Of a stretch of DNA of 64,000 nt, positions 1 through 8,328 are shown one piece after another. A program made the position numbers and the translations under genes. The DNA is taken from assembly GCF_000013085.1 (NCBI RefSeq), contig NC_007643.1, positions 3,812,501 to 3,876,500 of the forward strand, read 5' to 3'. The notes below the pieces were generated by a model that ran no database searches, was not told the DNA's origin, and was given only the letters and a program-made list of their open reading frames with translations. Origin of the DNA: Rhodospirillum rubrum ATCC 11170 (GTDB lineage Bacteria; Pseudomonadota; Alphaproteobacteria; Rhodospirillales; Rhodospirillaceae). Numbering within the stretch: the first letter of the stretch is position 1; each line of letters opens with the position of its first letter.

Positions 1-592
1 ACCCCTGCGCCTCGTCCGTGTCAACCTGTTTTTTTCGACGTTTCAGAGACAGACGCCGGAGCCAAACCAACTCCGAAAGGCTTGAAAAGCCCTGTCTTTC
101 CCTAACCCGTCCAGGTATCCCCGGACCCCGTCAAACCAGTCCGCGGCACCGCCGCCCGGTTCGTCGGGAGGGCGGTTTCTACTCCCGCCCCAGCACCGTT
201 GTCAACACCGCGTTTTTCTTTTTTCCACCAGCCCATCCCCCTCTCAGGAGACCGCTAACCCCTTGCGGGATATCGCGTTTTCAGGACCGGCCAAACCCGG
301 AGCCAACTCCCCGAAGCACCACCGGCGCCGTCGGGAGGCGGGTTCTAGGCCCCTGGACCCACAACGTCAACCGCTTTCGACAAACCACCCCGCTTTTTTA
401 CCAGAACACCCCTTAGACGGGTATGGGCCCGCATAGATCGCCGCAAAGTCCGCAAACCAGCCCCCGCAACACCCCCAGACGGGAAGAACCAAAAAACGGA
501 GTCCCCAAGCGCGGGCCCGCCGCAGCTTGCGCGCACGCCCCCAAAGAGCCCCCTCAAGGCGAGGCCCGCCTGTCTCTTATGTATCCGTCTCT
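1..592. repeat. C-rich spacer with degenerate tandem repeats
   Basis: I see no credible gene here. Three imperfect copies of a unit recur about 165-180 bp apart. Each has GTCAAC followed by a T-rich run, with GTCAAC at 20-25, 201-206 and 366-371. The second and third are preceded by CGTCGGGAG (162-170 and 329-337). A CGGAGCCAA...CTCCG block recurs at 58 and 299. Open frames through the region are proline/arginine-rich and repeat with the DNA, so they are probably chance. The texture resembles spacer DNA near stable-RNA operons in alphaproteobacteria, which is only an impression. Confidence 0.4.
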
Positions 593-1623
593 ATGGCTTA
601 TCCCTCAGCCTCCGAGGGCACGATATCTGGTGTGCGGATCGCGCGAGTTCTGTAGAATACAACATGAACATGCAGCCACCGGAGGGGCGCCATGCCTGAC
701 TTTCCCCGCTCTGTTCTGGAGTTCCAACGCCGGTTCCCCGACGAGGCCGCGTGCGCGGCATGACTGGCGGCGGCGCGATGGCCGGATGGCTTCCGCTGCC
801 CGGCCGGTGGCCACGATCACGCCTGGAAACGCGACACCAAGGCGTGGACCTATGAATGCACCAAATGCCATCGGCAGACTTCGGTCGCGGCGGGGACGGT
901 GATGCACGGCTCGAAACTGCCGCTGACTGTGTGGTTCTGGGCGGCCTATTTGATGGCCACCCACTCCAACGGCATTTCAGCCCGCCAGATGGGGCGGCAC
1001 CTGGGGCTAGGCTCCTACAAGAGCGCTTGGCTGCTGTGCGCCAAGCTGCGCGGGGCCATGGTCAATCTTGCCCGCGCCCTGCTGTCCGGCCTCGTCGAGA
1101 TCGACGAGACCCAAATTTCCTACCGCACCAAGGATAATCCGGTAGCGGGTGGCGGCGGGCGCAGCCCGGAGGGCAAGATGCAGGTCGTTGTCGCCGTCGA
1201 AGTCATCGACAACGCCCCGGGCCGCCTGCGCCTCGGCGTGATCGATGATGCATCGTCGGCCAGCCTGCACCCGTTCATCAAGGCCAGCGTCGCGTCCGGC
1301 GCCACCCTGAAGACCGATGGCTGGAGCGCCTACCCCGGTGCCCCCGGCTACAAGCACGAACCCCATGTCGTCGGCAAGATGGCTGCTCACATCGTCCTGC
1401 CCTGGGTCCACCGCGTCATTTCTAACCTCAAGACCTGGGCGCTCGGCGTCTATCACGGCCTGCGGCGCCAGCACCTACAGTCCTACCTGAACGAGTTCGT
1501 CTTCCGCTTCAACTGCCGCAGAACGCCTCATGCCGCTTTCCGAACCCTGCTCGGCATCGGCCTCGCCATCCAGCCCGTCACCTACAACATGCTGATCGCC
1601 CCGGAAGCACAGGGATAAGCCAT
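593..1623 (+). mobile_element. IS1595-family-like insertion sequence
   Basis: The transposase gene is bracketed by imperfect terminal inverted repeats. The left end from 593 reads ATGGCTTATCCCT, and the complement of the right end at 1611-1623 is identical over 13 bp, with further partial matches inward (GC, TCCG, GG) to about 24 bp. I could not find matching 8-bp target duplications at these ends. Either the boundaries are a few bases off or one flank has been rearranged. The right end lies only about 47 bp before the sulfotransferase start, so the element may have displaced that gene's promoter. Confidence 0.7.
692..1618 (+). pseudogene. IS1595-type transposase with in-frame TGA
   Basis: Reading from ATG 692, which follows a GGAGGGG ribosome site, gives a 308-codon transposase interrupted only by TGA at codon 24 (761-763). 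The frame is open on both sides of it. An N-terminal zinc ribbon (Cys36, Cys56, Cys59) precedes the DDE-like core: Asp in VEIDET (about 138), Asp in LKTDGW (about 209) and the C-terminal HRVISNLKTW segment. The codon context suggests an original TGG (Trp) changed to TGA. Without readthrough, only a product from GTG 899 or ATG 902 could be made, and that would lack the zinc ribbon. Family assignment comes from motif memory; inactivation is inferred. Confidence 0.8.
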
Positions 1624-1670
1624 TCGAGGGATATCCTCGTATAATCACAGAAAAAAGAGGATGGCTTGAC

Positions 1671-2432
1671 GTGGGGGTTCCGAATTTATTCCTTCTTGGC
1701 GCAGGCAAAAGCGGCACCACGACGCTTTACCAGATCTTGCAACGACACCCAGACATCCATGTCTGCGACCCCAAAGAACCCAGCTTTTTTTGCAGTCACT
1801 TTCAAGTTATTCAGAACCCGGTCGCGTATTTTCGGCTATTCGATTCAGAGCGGCGCTACAGAGTTGATGCGTCGCACGTCTATTTTTCCAATCCTGAAAC
1901 GCCTCCCCTTTTGCACGATCTCTTCCCATCGGCAAAGTTTCTGCTGATATTGCGTGAACCGAAGGCCCGTGCCCATTCGCTTTACCAGCACATGCGCCGC
2001 GCCCTGCACAGCGATGGTCTGCCCATAGAACCGATCGAAAGCTTCCTAGAGGCGCTCATCGTCGAGAACGAACGGTTTTCCTCCCCTAAATTTGCCGCGA
2101 CCTGCCGGCATTACTTCTGGAATTTCATGTATATTCGCTCATCTTTTTACGATGAACAGCTTTTGCGATATTTAAAGCTGTTTCCAATGAAGCAGTTTTT
2201 ATTTATTACGCTTGCTAATTTGCACCACCAGCCGGAAGACACGCTCAGCGAGATTGCCCAGTTCCTTGATCTTGACGTCGCTGGCTTTGGCCAGGAGGTC
2301 CCCGTCGCCAATGCTGGTCCGATCTACGAAACCTTCACTCCACAGTGCGCGGCACTGATGGAACGCTATTTTGGGGACCTCACGACGCGTGTCGATGCAC
2401 TTGTGGGGCGTTCGCTAGACTGGTCACTGTAA
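1671..2432 (+). CDS. PAPS-dependent sulfotransferase-like protein
   Basis: This 253-residue protein should transfer sulfate from PAPS to an unidentified acceptor. Near the N-terminus is the 5'-phosphosulfate loop GAGKSGTTTLY (residues about 10-20). Around residues 92-108 is the 3'-phosphate segment LREPKARAHSLYQHMRR with the expected Arg and Ser. These two signatures define the family, and the length is normal for single-domain bacterial members. The GTG start is favoured because AAAAAGAGGA lies about 8 bases upstream; the ATG at 1661 is in another frame. An insertion sequence ends just upstream and a transposase remnant lies downstream, so this is probably accessory cargo. The acceptor could be a polysaccharide or lipid; nothing in the sequence decides this. 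Confidence 0.8.
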   Translation: MGVPNLFLLGAGKSGTTTLYQILQRHPDIHVCDPKEPSFFCSHFQVIQNPVAYFRLFDSERRYRVDASHVYFSNPETPPLLHDLFPSAKFLLILREPKARAHSLYQHMRRALHSDGLPIEPIESFLEALIVENERFSSPKFAATCRHYFWNFMYIRSSFYDEQLLRYLKLFPMKQFLFITLANLHHQPEDTLSEIAQFLDLDVAGFGQEVPVANAGPIYETFTPQCAALMERYFGDLTTRVDALVGRSLDWSL

Positions 2433-2678
2433 AGAGAGCGATGAGGGCCGCCCTCCTCTCAGCGCCCCCCATCCCCCCTAAAATAATCGAGCGTTTTTTT
2501 GAAAAAGTGCTGAGCGCTTAGTACGCATTTTTGTGAGAGATAACCATGAGTGTGCGGAAAAGGATTTCGATATCGAGAAAGACCGACCAATTTTTTATAT
2601 AATAAAGGTCACACTCAACGCGGCATCGTATTTTTTCTTCCGTGTCGGTCTCGCCGCCAGGGCTGTTCCGTTCTTTTT

Positions 2679-3303
2679 TCAGGTTACCCTATGGCCCAGG
2701 GCATGGTTTGGGTTCAGAGCGTTGATGAAGAGTTCACGGCTGATGTTGTTGGTCCCGTTGGCCCGAAGGATGTTGAGGGCGAAGGAGCGAAGGCGGGCGA
2801 AGTGGCCGGGCTTGGTCCGGATACGGCTTTGGTCTTCGAAGAAGGTAACGTCGCGGACGTAGTGGCTTCGCTTTTCGACGCCCCAATGTTGTCGGATTGC
2901 GGTGCCGGCGACGGCAGCGGGCAGGTTGATCTGGCAGGCGTAGAGGGCGGTTTCTTGCGTTTTGTGCCAAAGGCCGGATTTGGTGTCCTTGTGCCAAGTC
3001 AGGCGGGTGACCCGGGCGACGGCGGCGATCAGGCCGTCCCAAGTGGGACCGAGGCGACCGGAGACGTCGAAGACCTCGACCCAGCGGTGTTCCTGGCGGC
3101 CATGGCGACCTCGGTCGGTGGTCTCGGCGCTGCTCAAGGAAGGTGATGATGCCCCGATAGGATCGTGCCCCGCTCAACAGGGCCAGCACCGTGAACAGCA
3201 GCAGATACGCCAGCGGATAGCGCTTACCCTGGGCCCGCCGGGGATCAGGGATCTCGTTCAAGGCCGCCAGAAGGAGGGGAAATGGAACCACGGCACCCTC
3301 CAT
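2679..3303 (-). pseudogene. ISAs1-type transposase, internally deleted
   Basis: Two pieces of an ISAs1-type transposase lie in different frames on the minus strand. The first (3303 to about 3135) encodes the typical N-terminus, with LNEIPDPRRAQGKRYPLA and a hydrophobic stretch. The second (about 3135 to 2679) encodes the C-terminus, with RQHWGVEKRSHYVRDVTF, ED and the ARLRSFALNILR tail. Intact family members are about 370 residues. Here the first 57 or so residues join directly to the last 150 or so, so most of the catalytic middle is missing and the frame changes at the join. It cannot encode an active transposase. I could not define its terminal repeats. Confidence 0.8.
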
Positions 3304-3649
3304 CGATAAGGTGCCCTCTATAAATCCATAACTTATCCATCCTCGGTAGACTCGTTTCCCGGCAGCGACCGGGCAGGCAACTCGTCTTGCGACAGAATAT
3401 CAGAGATGAAAACAGAACCGAACAGCCCCGATCACGGCGAGAGGGCGCCCGCCGGCAACCGCAAAGCCAGCCGATCACGCCGCGGCCTTTATAAGGGGTG
3501 ACGGACAAAACCCGCCCAGGGGCGCCGAGAGGCGCCAAGGCATGGGCGGACGATCGGGAGGGGGAGGCTTGCCCGCAGGTGGGCCAGGGCGGCATGGAAG
3601 GCGGGCCGCAGATAGCAGAAAGGCCGGAGCTTTGTTGCTCCGGCCTTCC
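3304..3649. other. Intergenic region without a gene
   Basis: No protein frame here is convincing. The segment holds a small inverted repeat at the edge of the transposase remnant (GGCACC near 3292 and GGTGCC near 3310) and ends with the strong hairpin at 3620-3647. Read on the minus strand, it is the original downstream sequence of the tRNA-Arg gene before the 9.8 kb element entered. Confidence 0.5.
3620..3647 (-). terminator. Hairpin, likely displaced tRNA-Arg terminator
   Basis: An 11-bp perfect stem (AAGGCCGGAGC with GCTCCGGCCTT) closes a 6-nt loop. It is followed on the minus strand by TTTCT. It sits 2 bp beyond the truncated tRNA-Arg tail at 3650. If the 3650-13447 element were excised, this hairpin would lie directly after the CCA end of tRNA-Arg, where a tRNA terminator is expected. 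Confidence 0.65.
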
Positions 3650-3668
3650 AGTGGTGCGCCCGAAGAGA
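3650..3668. repeat. Left attachment site, 19-bp direct repeat
   Basis: AGTGGTGCGCCCGAAGAGA is identical to 13429-13447. Most of it is the complement of the tRNA-Arg 3' end including CCA. It marks the left junction of the element with the chromosome. Confidence 0.85.
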
Positions 3669-3731
3669 AGGCACTGGTACCACCCTAACCCCGCAGAAAC
3701 CTTAGACTTTCTTCAGTCCTGACTGGTCCCT

Positions 3732-3740
3732 GGTGTAACA
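3732..3740. promoter_or_regulatory. Possible integrase or excisionase arm site
   Basis: GGTGTAACA occurs here, 64 bp inside the left attachment repeat, and twice more just inside the right one (13343-13351 and 13356-13364). TCCTGACTG close by at 3718 is matched in inverted orientation by CAGTCAGGA at 13363. Short repeats on both sides of a tRNA attachment site commonly bind integrase arms or excisionase. The role is inferred from position only. Confidence 0.4.
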
Positions 3741-3782
3741 GTTTGAGGTAGGATTGGCAAGGACGCAGAGGCTACCGGAAGC

Positions 3783-4118
3783 TCATTCGGCCAAGGGTTC
3801 CAGAAGGTCCCAATCACGGGGGGCAGGCTGTACCTCACGCTCTATCTGCGCACCATGTGCCAGTTGAGCGGCAAGGAGGTTGTAATCACGCTGCATCCCT
3901 GCCCAAAGCTCTGGACCAGTCCCGAGGTACCGCCCGAGGCGGAGAGCGGTATCGTAAGTGATAGGGCGCTTGCCGTTAATAATGCCCCGGATCCGTTCAG
4001 GTGAGACATGTAGCGCGCCAGCAAGGGCAGTCGCGGATAGACCACGGGCCTCCATTTCACGGCGCAGCAACCGACCGGGATGGACAAGCACGCTACTTTT
4101 TCCGGCTGGTATCGACAT
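3783..4118 (-). CDS. HigA-like HTH regulator without toxin gene
   Basis: This 111-residue protein has an XRE-type helix-turn-helix at about residues 13-68 and follows the HigA/VapI antidote pattern (HPGRLLRREMEARGLSATAL, then RPITYDTALRLGRYLG and the WAGMQ motif). HigA normally represses its operon and neutralises the HigB mRNA interferase, whose gene lies directly upstream. The 280 bp upstream here hold no frame resembling HigB. It is therefore an orphan antitoxin or has become a repressor of the element. AAGGGGG lies about 9 bases before the ATG and supports this start. Its place as the first gene inside the left attachment site would also fit a regulator of excision. Confidence 0.75.
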   Translation of the reverse strand: MSIPAGKSSVLVHPGRLLRREMEARGLSATALAGALHVSPERIRGIINGKRPITYDTALRLGRYLGTGPELWAGMQRDYNLLAAQLAHGAQIEREVQPAPRDWDLLEPLAE

Positions 4119-4400
4119 TTCTTTGCCCCCTTCAATCGTGGATCATTCAATCATCACAGATACAGGCGATAAAACCGACTTAAAGCCCCCTGGATGCCTA
4201 GGCTACCGCTTTCTGACAATCCCATCGGAGACTCGCGGATGGTGGCTGTACGGGCCTTGAAAGAGGCGAAGCAAAGGGAATGGTACGTGTGGCTATCAGG
4301 GGAATGGCAAGAGAACGGTAAGAGAACGGCAAAAGCAACCGATACACCCCACCACCTAGACGGACATAGAGAGAGCGACTGAAGCGGCGCTTAGCCGAGG

Positions 4401-5120
4401 TCAGTAGGCCAACAGCCGTTGCACCTGTGAGGCACTGAAGGCTTTCCCGGTGGCCGTGGTATGGCCCAACACCGTCAATTCCTCCGCTATCTGGCGTAAG
4501 GATCGGCTCTTCCCTGTCTTCGGGCTTTTACGGGCCAGACGCTTGGCATCCTGAACCAGCTTGGGGTTTGTATCGTCATAGCCCTTACGGCCTTCCACAC
4601 GCTTGCCAGCGCTGATAGAGGCACGATCCCTTGCCCCCTTCAGCTTGGCTACAAGGTTCGCTTTCTCAAACTCGCTAACAGCCCCCAGGATCTGGCGAAC
4701 CATCCGGGCGGTTGGCGTGTCAGCGGTGAAGGCGTCGGGATCATCGGCAGCAATGAGCGTGAAGCCTTGAGCGGTCAATAAGGCGTAACCAGTTTCCTGA
4801 ACGATCAAATCACGGGCAAAGCGGCTGGCGTTCTCAACGATGATAGTCTTGACCTCTGACGTTGCAGCCCATCCAAGAAGGTCCGTGAACCCCTCTCGCT
4901 GGTCAATGGCATCGGCTCCACTTACAGCGGCGTCGTAAAACTCTTTGACCACCTCAAGCCCGTTGCCTTGGGCATAGGCATGAATGGCTTGCCGCTGGCG
5001 CTGGTCGCTGTCTCCCCCCACATTCGCGGCGGAAGAGGTGCGGAGATAGGCGATTGCCTGAACCGATGCGCCAACGCCTTTCATAGCCTCAACCCTTTGT
5101 CTCATTTGAGAAAACACCAT
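4401..5120 (-). CDS. Serine recombinase (resolvase/invertase type)
   Basis: This 239-residue protein cuts and rejoins DNA through a serine-DNA intermediate. The resolvase domain covers about residues 22-165. The nucleophile serine is in AYLRTSS. The conserved arginines lie in DQRQRQA and in ENASRFARD, followed by the dimer helix region with AVSEFEKANLVAKLKGARDR. A short C-terminal helix-turn-helix (RSLRQIAEELTVLG...SASQVQRLL) should recognise DNA. It is small, unlike the large serine integrases, so resolution or inversion is more likely than integration. The element already has a tyrosine integrase, and a second recombinase is unusual in something this small. Several in-frame Met codons lie within the first 13 residues, so the start is uncertain. 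Confidence 0.85.
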   Translation of the reverse strand: MVFSQMRQRVEAMKGVGASVQAIAYLRTSSAANVGGDSDQRQRQAIHAYAQGNGLEVVKEFYDAAVSGADAIDQREGFTDLLGWAATSEVKTIIVENASRFARDLIVQETGYALLTAQGFTLIAADDPDAFTADTPTARMVRQILGAVSEFEKANLVAKLKGARDRASISAGKRVEGRKGYDDTNPKLVQDAKRLARKSPKTGKSRSLRQIAEELTVLGHTTATGKAFSASQVQRLLAY

Positions 5121-6074
5121 ATTTGTGTTCTCTATTCCTGAGAATTAGGTACAGAAAAGCCTTGGGAGTGTCAAGCGTGATGGCTCACGGGAAGGCCATG
5201 GAGGAATGAGAGGGTCACACCATCTTAATCACGATAGATTTGGTCGTGATTGAAAAAATAATGAGGATGCCTTGCCGGTCAGTTCCCTGACAGCCACCAC
5301 GATCCCATGCCCTGGTCAGTCTGTAGGGTAGCCCTGGCCGGTCCTTGGTCAGCCTTCACACCATCATGCCCGTTGCCGAGTCTAGGAAGGCTCTGTATGC
5401 CCCTACCCCATTGCCCTGGTACGAATTACCCAAACTATCGGGAAGCTTCTGTACGGCCCTGTAAAGTGCCTCTACGGCCATCCACCACTATCCGTGTCCA
5501 TGGTCAGGCTATCAACGCCAGTTCCATCACCCTATGACCGGGAAAGAGGACAGTCAGGGAGGATGGTTGATGGTGGACGGACTTCATCGGGACTGGCCTG
5601 GAACCTCAATACCTCTTGCTGGCCCTAGGAAGCTTCTGGATAGCCCTACCCTACCGTCCTGGTCGCGGTAGCGGATACACGTCAATGCTTCTCCACGGCC
5701 CTAGGAAGTGCCCCTACGGCCATCCCCAATTGCCCCGGTTCCGGAATACCTTGATACCGTCTTCCTGGCCCCCCTTCTGTTGGATTTGAACCCGGGGTAA
5801 GGGGGGAATTGCGCGCTGTTTTATCTATCAAATGCCCTCTCATATTGCGACCATAGGCAAAACCCGAAATAAGTTTTCTCCAAAAATTTTGTTCCAGAAA
5901 TATTTCCCGGTTATGGCTTCCCTAAAGAGACACGTTCAGGTGAACGGCAAGAGGAACACTCAAGGGCATTTCTATGTGTTCCTATTTTGTTCTTATAGAT
6001 AAAAAAAGGGGAACACCCGAAGGCATCCCCCAATGTTTCCCATGACTGCATTCTTCATGGATATGATAACCGAC
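5121..6074. repeat. Noncoding DNA with degenerate ~243-bp tandem repeat
   Basis: No convincing gene occupies this stretch. A segment of roughly 120 bp at 5378-5495 recurs with many substitutions at 5621-5738, offset about 243 bp. The best matching part is GTGCCTCTACGGCCATCC near 5466 against GTGCCCCTACGGCCATCC near 5708. The motif CTAGGAAG recurs at 5382, 5626 and 5701, and related pieces are scattered from 5300 to 5760. The part from 5800 to 6070 is A+T-richer and probably holds the capsid gene's 3' region. The purpose of the repeats is unknown. Confidence 0.55.
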
Positions 6075-7004
6075 TTAAGCCGACGCCAGTTCAACCGCAG
6101 CTTCCGGCCGTAGAACACCATGACCCATAGCGTACTTGGCAACGATCAAAGTGCCCTGGCGCTGGATCTGATATTCACCTTCGGTCTGTAGGTCCAAGAG
6201 CTTGACGGTACCAACGGCAGACTTATGGAAGCCAACCGCAACGGTCTTGGTAAAGTCGCCATCATAGGCAGCCTGGGCGGATCCCGTGATAACGGACTTG
6301 GGAATGTGGTTGCTCTTGACGATGGACACGCCAGCGACCTTGAGAACCTTGCCGTCCATGTAGCTACCGGAACCGCCCCAATCACGATTGAGAACCTTCG
6401 TACCGGCCACCATCAGGTAATACTGTGCGGGACGGACGGCGGCATAACGGTCAGTCTCGGGAACGTCCTTCTCGTCGAAGGTCTGGGCAATCCCGAAGAT
6501 GCCAGCGGCAAGCTTATCCCCATCGGTACCGAAAGCGGCATCAACGAGCTTGGTACCGCCAAAGCCACCGGTGATGGTCGCGGTAGAGCGGGCGGCATTG
6601 ATAAGCACCTGCGAAATGGTACGGTCAGCCTGATTGGACAGGCTAGCGCCACACTCCGAAGTGTATTGACTGCGAACGTCATAGTGGGTCTTGGCCTCAT
6701 CAATCTTCGCAATGAAGACCGGCGAGACAAGCAAACCATCAACGGTAATCACACGTTCGGCATTGAGGATATTATTGCCGTTCAGTTCAGCACCGGGAAC
6801 GTGGTAATAGGCGGTATTCTTACCGAGTACGGGGAACTGCGCGGACTTGCCCGATGTAATAGTTCGGGACATGGTGAGCGGCAGAAAGACGTTATTCTCG
6901 GCAAAGGTGGTCAGTACCTCACCGCCAAAGACCTTGAGGAACAAGGCATCATCAGCACCGGTACCGTTAACCATGCCCAAACGGGACGGATTAGCATTAG
7001 ACAT
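6075..7004 (-). CDS. T7-type phage major capsid protein
   Basis: This 309-residue protein matches the major capsid protein of T7-like podophages. Near the N-terminus is LFLKVFGGEVLTTFAENNVF followed by SRTITSGKSAQFPVLG and AYYHVPG. A central VDGLLVSPVFIAKIDEAKTHYDVRSQ pattern and a C-terminal QGTLIVAKYAMGHGVLRPEAAVEL are the hallmarks I recognise, and the length is near that of T7 gp10A. Such proteins assemble the icosahedral head together with a scaffold and portal, neither of which is present in the element. The gene stands alone, with about 950 bp of noncoding repeat DNA downstream and more than 1 kb upstream. It may remodel a helper's head, or it may be a relic. The intact reading frame argues for retained function. 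Confidence 0.8.
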   Translation of the reverse strand: MSNANPSRLGMVNGTGADDALFLKVFGGEVLTTFAENNVFLPLTMSRTITSGKSAQFPVLGKNTAYYHVPGAELNGNNILNAERVITVDGLLVSPVFIAKIDEAKTHYDVRSQYTSECGASLSNQADRTISQVLINAARSTATITGGFGGTKLVDAAFGTDGDKLAAGIFGIAQTFDEKDVPETDRYAAVRPAQYYLMVAGTKVLNRDWGGSGSYMDGKVLKVAGVSIVKSNHIPKSVITGSAQAAYDGDFTKTVAVGFHKSAVGTVKLLDLQTEGEYQIQRQGTLIVAKYAMGHGVLRPEAAVELASA

Positions 7005-7371
7005 TTTGAAAGAAATCCTGTGAGTGTGTTTTTAAGGAAGGTTATGGTTTCCCTAAGAACAACCCACCTATAAGCAAGATTATCGTCCGCAGACGGTCAG
7101 GTTTAAGGTGTAGCGTTCTGTAGCTTTACCAAATGCGCCGCTTTCATGGAAAACAGAGAGAGAACTTGTGTGTTTTCAGACAATGAAATTCAGAGAATGA
7201 ATGGGTGATTATGAATGAACTGTCTATTTAAGTTATAGCAATGTCCATAACGTGGCTTACAACCAAAGCCAAAGACACTCTTATAACTTAAATCTGACTT
7301 GAACTTTCTCATTGAGAGGGATCTTTGAAAGACACTCTCATATCTATCTATGATGATGGTGGTATCTAAGG

Positions 7372-7394
7372 GGTCTCTATAGTGAGACTATCAA
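7372..7394 (-). promoter_or_regulatory. T7-class RNA polymerase promoter-like sequence
   Basis: On the minus strand this site contains CTCACTATAG followed by AGA, equal to the most conserved part of T7-family promoters (positions -9 to +1 match all ten bases). The upstream recognition part (-17 to -10) matches poorly. Initiation at 7377 would give a leader of about 370 nt before the capsid gene. The same bases form a 5-bp hairpin (GTCTC/GAGAC), so chance is a real alternative. Only one copy was found. Confidence 0.3.
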
Positions 7395-8020
7395 TGACAG
7401 CTTCATCAAACACCATGAATGATAGCGTTAATGAGAGTCTTCCCTATAGACCTCCATATCCATCTATGATGATCGTGGTATTGAAGAGGGAACGTTGATT
7501 GTCTGTTTAAGTGAAAACTTCATCAACCACCATGAATGACCTAAATCAGGGAGGTCTATGACATAGGCATTTCCATAGAAACTCTGATATCCATCTATGA
7601 TGATAGCTCTCTTTAAGAGGCCTCTTTATCAGACCTTCTTATTATCATCATCATCTATGATGGTCATGGCTTTAAGAGACGCTTAAATTCTCTCTTTAAT
7701 TCTCTCTTTAATTCTCTCTTTAAGTTCTTACTTTAATTATCTCTTTCTTTTTATTCCTATCATAGTTATCTAATTTCACTATCTTTATAATTATCTCTTT
7801 ACCTTACTCTTTAAGATCTTACTATAGTTCTTACTTTAATTTATTACTTTAATTTATTTCTTCCTTTCCTGTAGGGTACAAAATCAATTGGATCCAAGAT
7901 AAGGGACCCTATCGCGCCCATTGAAGGGAAGCTTAGACCACGGATAACCACCACCATCCCTCATCCCCATAGCCCTGTTCTGTCTTCCAGGATCCATTCC
8001 CGGTGAACCATGGAGGTCTT

Positions 8021-8137
8021 ATGAACGTCCATGACCACGATCATTGCCCCTATAGCTGTCCCGACAAGAAAGACCGCAATCATCATAGAGGCACAAAAGA
8101 AAGCCCGTGGTACGCTTCCCTATGCTTCCAGGTATAA
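8021..8137 (+). CDS. Possible small His/Cys-rich protein (38 aa)
   Basis: ATG 8021 follows GGAGG with a 4-nt gap, a strong ribosome site in otherwise noncoding DNA. The frame encodes 38 residues beginning MNVHDHDHCPYSC and later NHHRG, so six His and three Cys sit in a tiny protein, suggesting metal binding. The 3' end overlaps the stem-loop at 8103-8171. It would be the only plus-strand gene in the element. I recognise no family, and short frames arise easily by chance. Confidence 0.35.
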   Translation: MNVHDHDHCPYSCPDKKDRNHHRGTKESPWYASLCFQV

Positions 8138-8171
8138 TCTACCAAGATACAAAGAGATACGCACCACGGGC
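8103..8171. repeat. Long-range stem-loop, copy 1
   Basis: GCCCGTGGT at 8103-8111 pairs perfectly with ACCACGGGC at 8163-8171, plus two further pairs after a mismatch, across about 45 nt. Its right arm read on the minus strand (GCCCGTGGTGCGTATC) matches the left arm of the copy at 11499 in 15 of 16 bases. It belongs to a three-member set in the element. Confidence 0.6.
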
Positions 8172-8328
8172 CCTTAAAACGGCCTTGGCGTTGAAGTTAT
8201 AGGATCCTTACGGCCAAGACCTCAATAGATGATGATGGTCTTATCGCCTTCATCGCTGGAAGTGATAGCGTCCCATATTCCAGACACTCAACCTTTTCAG
8301 ACAACACACAACAGACCTTGAAGGTTAA

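Larger units (their letters stand above)
7005..8196. repeat. A+T-rich noncoding region with degenerate repeats
   Basis: Apart from the small frame at 8021-8137 this region appears noncoding. ATATCYATCTATGATGAT recurs at 7340-7357, 7456-7473 and 7587-7604, with a shortened copy near 7652. Two copies are followed about 65-75 bp later by CTTCATCAAMCACCATGAATGA. From about 7683 to 7870 comes a pyrimidine-rich tract beginning with three tandem AATTCTCTCTTT-like units. The composition differs sharply from the chromosome. Candidate roles are a replication or packaging region; none is shown. Confidence 0.6.

Noticed and set aside
18-416. 132-codon frame in the left spacer
   Set aside because: It is Pro/Arg-rich and its sequence repeats with the DNA repeats, so it is probably not coding.
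585-1631. 8-bp target duplication of the IS1595-like element
   Set aside because: The bases flanking the inverted repeats do not match at any offset I tried, so I report the element without a duplication.
4119-4400. HigB-type toxin gene upstream of higA
   Set aside because: No frame of suitable length or pattern exists on the minus strand.
5771-5810. GGATTTGAACCC motif, resembling a tRNA T-loop
   Set aside because: The bases beside the loop cannot form a 5-bp T stem and no acceptor or anticodon arms can be drawn, so it is not a tRNA gene.
6225-7073. 282-codon plus-strand frame opposite the capsid gene
   Set aside because: It is the antisense shadow of the capsid gene, whose protein matches a family while this one does not.
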